The notes below the pieces were generated by a model. That model did no database searches and was not told the origin of the DNA. It saw only the letters and a list, made by a program, of their open reading frames with translations. A program made the position numbers and the translations under genes. This document shows, one piece after another, positions 61,425 through 64,000 of a DNA stretch of 64,000 nucleotides. Origin of the DNA: Archaeoglobaceae archaeon (GTDB lineage Archaea; Halobacteriota; Archaeoglobi; Archaeoglobales; Archaeoglobaceae); the NCBI GenBank assembly GCA_038734275.1, contig JAVYOO010000009.1, positions 1 through 64,000 on the forward strand. The letters are read 5' to 3'. Each line of letters begins with the position of its first letter. The first letter of the stretch is position 1.

Positions 61425-62072
61425 TTAGCTTTGATGAAGATTATTTTCTCCAAACAATCGGATTTCTATATCACCATAAATTTCTTTTTGAAAGATTTGA
61501 AACTTTTTTCTTAGAACAAGATGGAGAAGGGAAATATAATACTCCACCAAGTCCTCCCTATTACTTGCAATGGAGAAAAGAGTTACGAATTCTTTTTTCT
61601 GCAACAATTTCAAAAGGTTTTCCTCAACCTGTCGAATTTTACCCTCCATACTTTCATCATGTGGAATTGAAGTTACCAAGTCTATATCTATAAAATCCTT
61701 ACCTTTTCTTTTTTTCCGCCTCTTTTCAATAGCTTCCGCTTTCCTCAGCTCCTCAATTAAATCTTTTAATGTGTTTATTTTTCTTATTCTCCTCCTCTGT
61801 GCTCTCAGTAAGTCTTCAAGTTTGATTTCATCTATTTCATCAGCATCGAATTCCTCCCACTCTATTATTTCAACATCACTTTCATCTTCTGCAGGTGGTG
61901 GCTGAGGGGCAATAGCGTCTGCTTTCATTCTTACAAGAATTGCCGCATAAAGTAAAACCCTTCCGGAAATTCTTAAATCAAGCTTTTTAGCTTCTTCAAG
62001 TCTTTTTAGAAATTTATCGGTAACATCAATTACATCTATATTCCAAGGGTCTATTTCCCCTTTTCTTGCCAT
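61425..62072 (-). CDS. scpA: Segregation and condensation protein ScpA (true start probably upstream)
   Basis: 215 residues from ATG 62072 (MARKGEIDPWNIDVIDVTDKF). The N-terminal SMC-binding half has LKRLEEAKKLDLRISGRVLLYAAILVRMK, followed by an acidic linker (PPPAEDESDVEIIEWEEFDA) and the C-terminal winged helix KEFVTLFSIASNREDLVEYYISLLHLVL. Together with Smc it folds chromosomes. The family's usual start EFGDPIEILID lies in frame further upstream, overlapping the smc end (to about 62129), behind a strong GGAGGTGAC. No ATG, GTG or TTG exists there, only ATC, so the true start is uncertain. Confidence 0.85.
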   Translation of the reverse strand: MARKGEIDPWNIDVIDVTDKFLKRLEEAKKLDLRISGRVLLYAAILVRMKADAIAPQPPPAEDESDVEIIEWEEFDADEIDEIKLEDLLRAQRRRIRKINTLKDLIEELRKAEAIEKRRKKRKGKDFIDIDLVTSIPHDESMEGKIRQVEENLLKLLQKKEFVTLFSIASNREDLVEYYISLLHLVLRKKFQIFQKEIYGDIEIRLFGENNLHQS

Positions 62073-62077
62073 GTCTA

Positions 62078-64000
62078 TTAGTATTTCGATTGGATCTCCG
62101 AATTCAGCTTTATACCCGTTACGATCGATGAGTTGTCACCTCCTAATGTTATACCCACAACCGCATCTGCAGATTCAACCATCGGCTTTCTTAAAGAGAC
62201 AACTATGAACTGAGCAGACTTAGAGCGTTTCTTTATCATCTTCGCAACTCTTTCGACATTTACACCATCGAGAAACATATCAACTTCATCAAAAGCATAA
62301 AAAGGTGCAGGTTTGAACATCTGAATTGCCAATATCAATGATAACGCCACAAGACTTTTCTCTCCCCCACTTAACGCTTCAAGCCTCTGCATTGGCTTAT
62401 TTTTAAGTCTGACTCGCATGTGGAGTCCGCTATTAAATACGTCTTCGCTATCGAGAAATAACTCACCCTCACCATCTGCGAGTTCTGCTAAAATCTGTCC
62501 GAAGTTCTTGTTAATCGCATTAAAAACTTCAAAAAATACCTCTCGTTTTCTCTTCTCATACTTCTCAATTCTATCGATTATCTCAGCTCTTTCTTTTTCT
62601 AAAATTCCCTTTTTCTGAACCAATTCGTCTCTTCTTGCTTTGACGTTTTCGTAATCCTGTATTGCTTTGAGATTCACTTCTCCAAAATTTGCAAGTAGAC
62701 TATTAACCTCAGAGAGTTCCCTAATCAACTCTTGTAAGTCTCTCAGAACCTCTGGTAACTCAAAACCCTCAAATTTTTTAAGATCTCCCAAAATTACTGA
62801 TAGCTTCTCATTAAGATTCAAAAGTCTATCCTCGCATCTCTTTAAATCAAAATCAGCCTTGTTTTTCTCTTCTTCAAGTTTTCTGAGTTCTGAAAGTAGA
62901 GTGTCTCTATATTCCCTGAGTTCTCTAACCTTTTCACCTAAACCCTTCTCCTCGTCACGCAGTTCTTTAAGCCTCTGTGTGATTTCTTCATATCTCTTTT
63001 TATTTTCTTCAATTTTGCTTTTAAGCTCAATTTTTCTTTTGAGCAATTGCTCAAGCTCCAAATTTATAGAATTTAGATTTTTATCGAGCTGAGATTTCTG
63101 AAACTCGTAATTTTCGATCTTTTTCTCAACCGATATAAGAATTTCTCTGTTTCGTGAGAGCTCGTCTTTAACTTTCTCAAGCTCTGAAAGTATCTCGGGT
63201 ATTTTACTTTCTTTCAATTTGCTTTCTAAATCTCTTATTAAAGCCTCGAGCTCTTTTATTTTCTTTTCGATTTCTGAGATGTTATTGTTAACTCTTCTCA
63301 ATTCTTCGATGTGCTGTGACTTTTCCGTATTTCTTTGGTCAATTCTTTTATCAATTTCACTAATCTGACTATTGTAACTCTTTAGTCTTTCCTCCAGAAC
63401 TCTAACCTCTCCCCTAATCTCCTGAACTCTTGCATTGATTTCATCAAGCTTTATTTTCAGATTTTTTCTGCTTTCCTCAACTTTAACGAGTTCTGCTGTT
63501 ATCTTCTCTTTCTGTTGCTGCAGTTCGTATATTCTGTCTGTAAGCTCTCTATCTTTTTCTAACAACTCCTTTGAAATTAGAAGGCCCTTTCTCTCTCTGC
63601 TTCCTCCAGAAATCAAACCACTCTTTTCTACGAGATCTCCATCAAGAGTGACTATTCTCAAATTTTTATCCATCAATCTCCTAGCACTCTCAATCGTGTC
63701 AACAACTACTGTATCACGGAGCAGGAACTTGAAAACTGGTAGAAATTTCTTATCGCATTTAATCAGGTTAACTGCAAAGTCTATTACGCCCCTCTCGCTC
63801 AATACGCTCCGATCAAATTCGACTTTATAATCCTTTATCTTTCTCAGTGGAATGAAACTAGCCCTCCCTGCTTGAAGCATTTTGAGATATTTTATGGCTT
63901 CAACTGCATCATCTTCAGTTTCAACCACAATAAATTGCAGAGCCCCACCAATTGCAGATTCTATAGCTGAAGTAAATTTTTCATCAACTTCTCCAAGTTG
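62078..64000 (-). CDS. smc: Chromosome segregation protein SMC (C-terminal part; 5' end off the window)
   Basis: 641 codons visible. The hinge domain occupies the first 110 residues (ALQFIVVETEDDAVEAIKYLK, VVDTIESARRLMDKNLRIVTLDGDLVEKSG). A long coiled coil of about 380 residues follows (heptads such as ELQQQKEKITAELVKVEESRK). The head has the ABC signature LSGGEKSLVALSLILAIQ and Walker B YAFDEVDMFLDG. The C-terminus is GIKLNSEIQSKY. It forms ring dimers closed by ScpA, which is encoded directly after. Only the C-terminal arm and head are in the window. Confidence 0.97.
   Translation of the reverse strand, partial: QLGEVDEKFTSAIESAIGGALQFIVVETEDDAVEAIKYLKMLQAGRASFIPLRKIKDYKVEFDRSVLSERGVIDFAVNLIKCDKKFLPVFKFLLRDTVVVDTIESARRLMDKNLRIVTLDGDLVEKSGLISGGSRERKGLLISKELLEKDRELTDRIYELQQQKEKITAELVKVEESRKNLKIKLDEINARVQEIRGEVRVLEERLKSYNSQISEIDKRIDQRNTEKSQHIEELRRVNNNISEIEKKIKELEALIRDLESKLKESKIPEILSELEKVKDELSRNREILISVEKKIENYEFQKSQLDKNLNSINLELEQLLKRKIELKSKIEENKKRYEEITQRLKELRDEEKGLGEKVRELREYRDTLLSELRKLEEEKNKADFDLKRCEDRLLNLNEKLSVILGDLKKFEGFELPEVLRDLQELIRELSEVNSLLANFGEVNLKAIQDYENVKARRDELVQKKGILEKERAEIIDRIEKYEKRKREVFFEVFNAINKNFGQILAELADGEGELFLDSEDVFNSGLHMRVRLKNKPMQRLEALSGGEKSLVALSLILAIQMFKPAPFYAFDEVDMFLDGVNVERVAKMIKKRSKSAQFIVVSLRKPMVESADAVVGITLGGDNSSIVTGIKLNSEIQSKY
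62135..62143 (-). promoter_or_regulatory. Strong ribosome site inside smc for scpA
   Basis: GGAGGTGAC on the minus strand, inside the last codons of smc and six bases before the in-frame ATC at 62129. It marks where scpA translation should begin, 57 bases upstream of the first ATG. Confidence 0.55.

Noticed and set aside
62667-63092. 141-aa Ser/Phe-rich plus-strand frame
   Set aside because: Antisense of the SMC coiled coil; its Ser-rich content mirrors Glu/Arg/Leu codons on the other strand.

Overview
The window reads as a chromosomal segment of a thermophilic euryarchaeon, most likely of the order Archaeoglobales (inference; no 16S is present). Pointers are a fused Fae-Hps enzyme and a beta-RFAP synthase (tetrahydromethanopterin C1 metabolism), the ftsZ-secE-spt5-rpl11 block, box C/D proteins (Nop5, fibrillarin) and Nop10, aIF2alpha, two phenylacetate-CoA ligases, GPN-loop GTPases, SMC-ScpA, A/T-rich TATA-type promoters and many leaderless or overlapping genes. 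No rRNA, tRNA, CRISPR array or transposase was found.

Region 1 (1-7,140) is the accessory and most unusual part. Two minus-strand cassettes are each driven by a nearly identical promoter/operator copy. Each carries a secreted zinc-dependent phospholipase C-like protein, a small multi-spanning membrane protein and, at its end, a gene of one small-protein family. In the complete cassette that last gene encodes, after correcting one base, a 10-cysteine domain whose cysteine spacing follows halocin C8, an archaeal peptide antibiotic. It is followed at once by a 55-residue membrane peptide, a natural immunity candidate. A RelE-type toxin-antitoxin pair lies between the cassettes.

Region 2 (7,300-14,030) is a four-gene set: a secreted, membrane-anchored CobN-like protein of 1637 aa with its own palindromic operator, a DUF2149/ExbD-like protein, a MotA/TolQ/ExbB proton-channel protein and a DUF2162 membrane protein. 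It resembles an energised envelope machine in a cell that should lack an outer membrane.

Region 3 (14,000-33,900) is mixed metabolism and envelope: an Fe-S protein, triosephosphate isomerase, Fae-Hps, a GPN GTPase, a DHH phosphoesterase, a MetE-like protein, MarC, an Lrp regulator, a DUF2298 membrane protein, an AglD-like glycosyltransferase, a radical SAM/SPASM protein, phenylacetate-CoA ligase, a class III polyhydroxyalkanoate synthase pair (PhaC/PhaE) and a histidine kinase. Region 4 (33,900-46,500) holds ftsZ-secE-spt5-rpl11, a second GPN GTPase, purD, a DUF362 ferredoxin and a potABCD polyamine ABC transporter. Region 5 (46,000-64,000) holds paaK-ACT downstream of the Nop5-fibrillarin genes, beta-RFAP synthase, the AroA' aldolase, DUF99, HD and Mut7-C proteins, aIF2alpha-nop10-PAC2, ilvC, a family III CoA-transferase, a possible CARF-wHTH regulator and scpA-smc (smc runs off the window).

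A quality warning applies throughout. At least eight otherwise well-preserved genes are each broken by one base, mostly in short homopolymers (3089, 5170, 6614, 14386, 27726, 43861, 59430, 57470). Because core metabolic genes are hit as well as accessory ones, sequencing or assembly error is at least as likely as gene decay.
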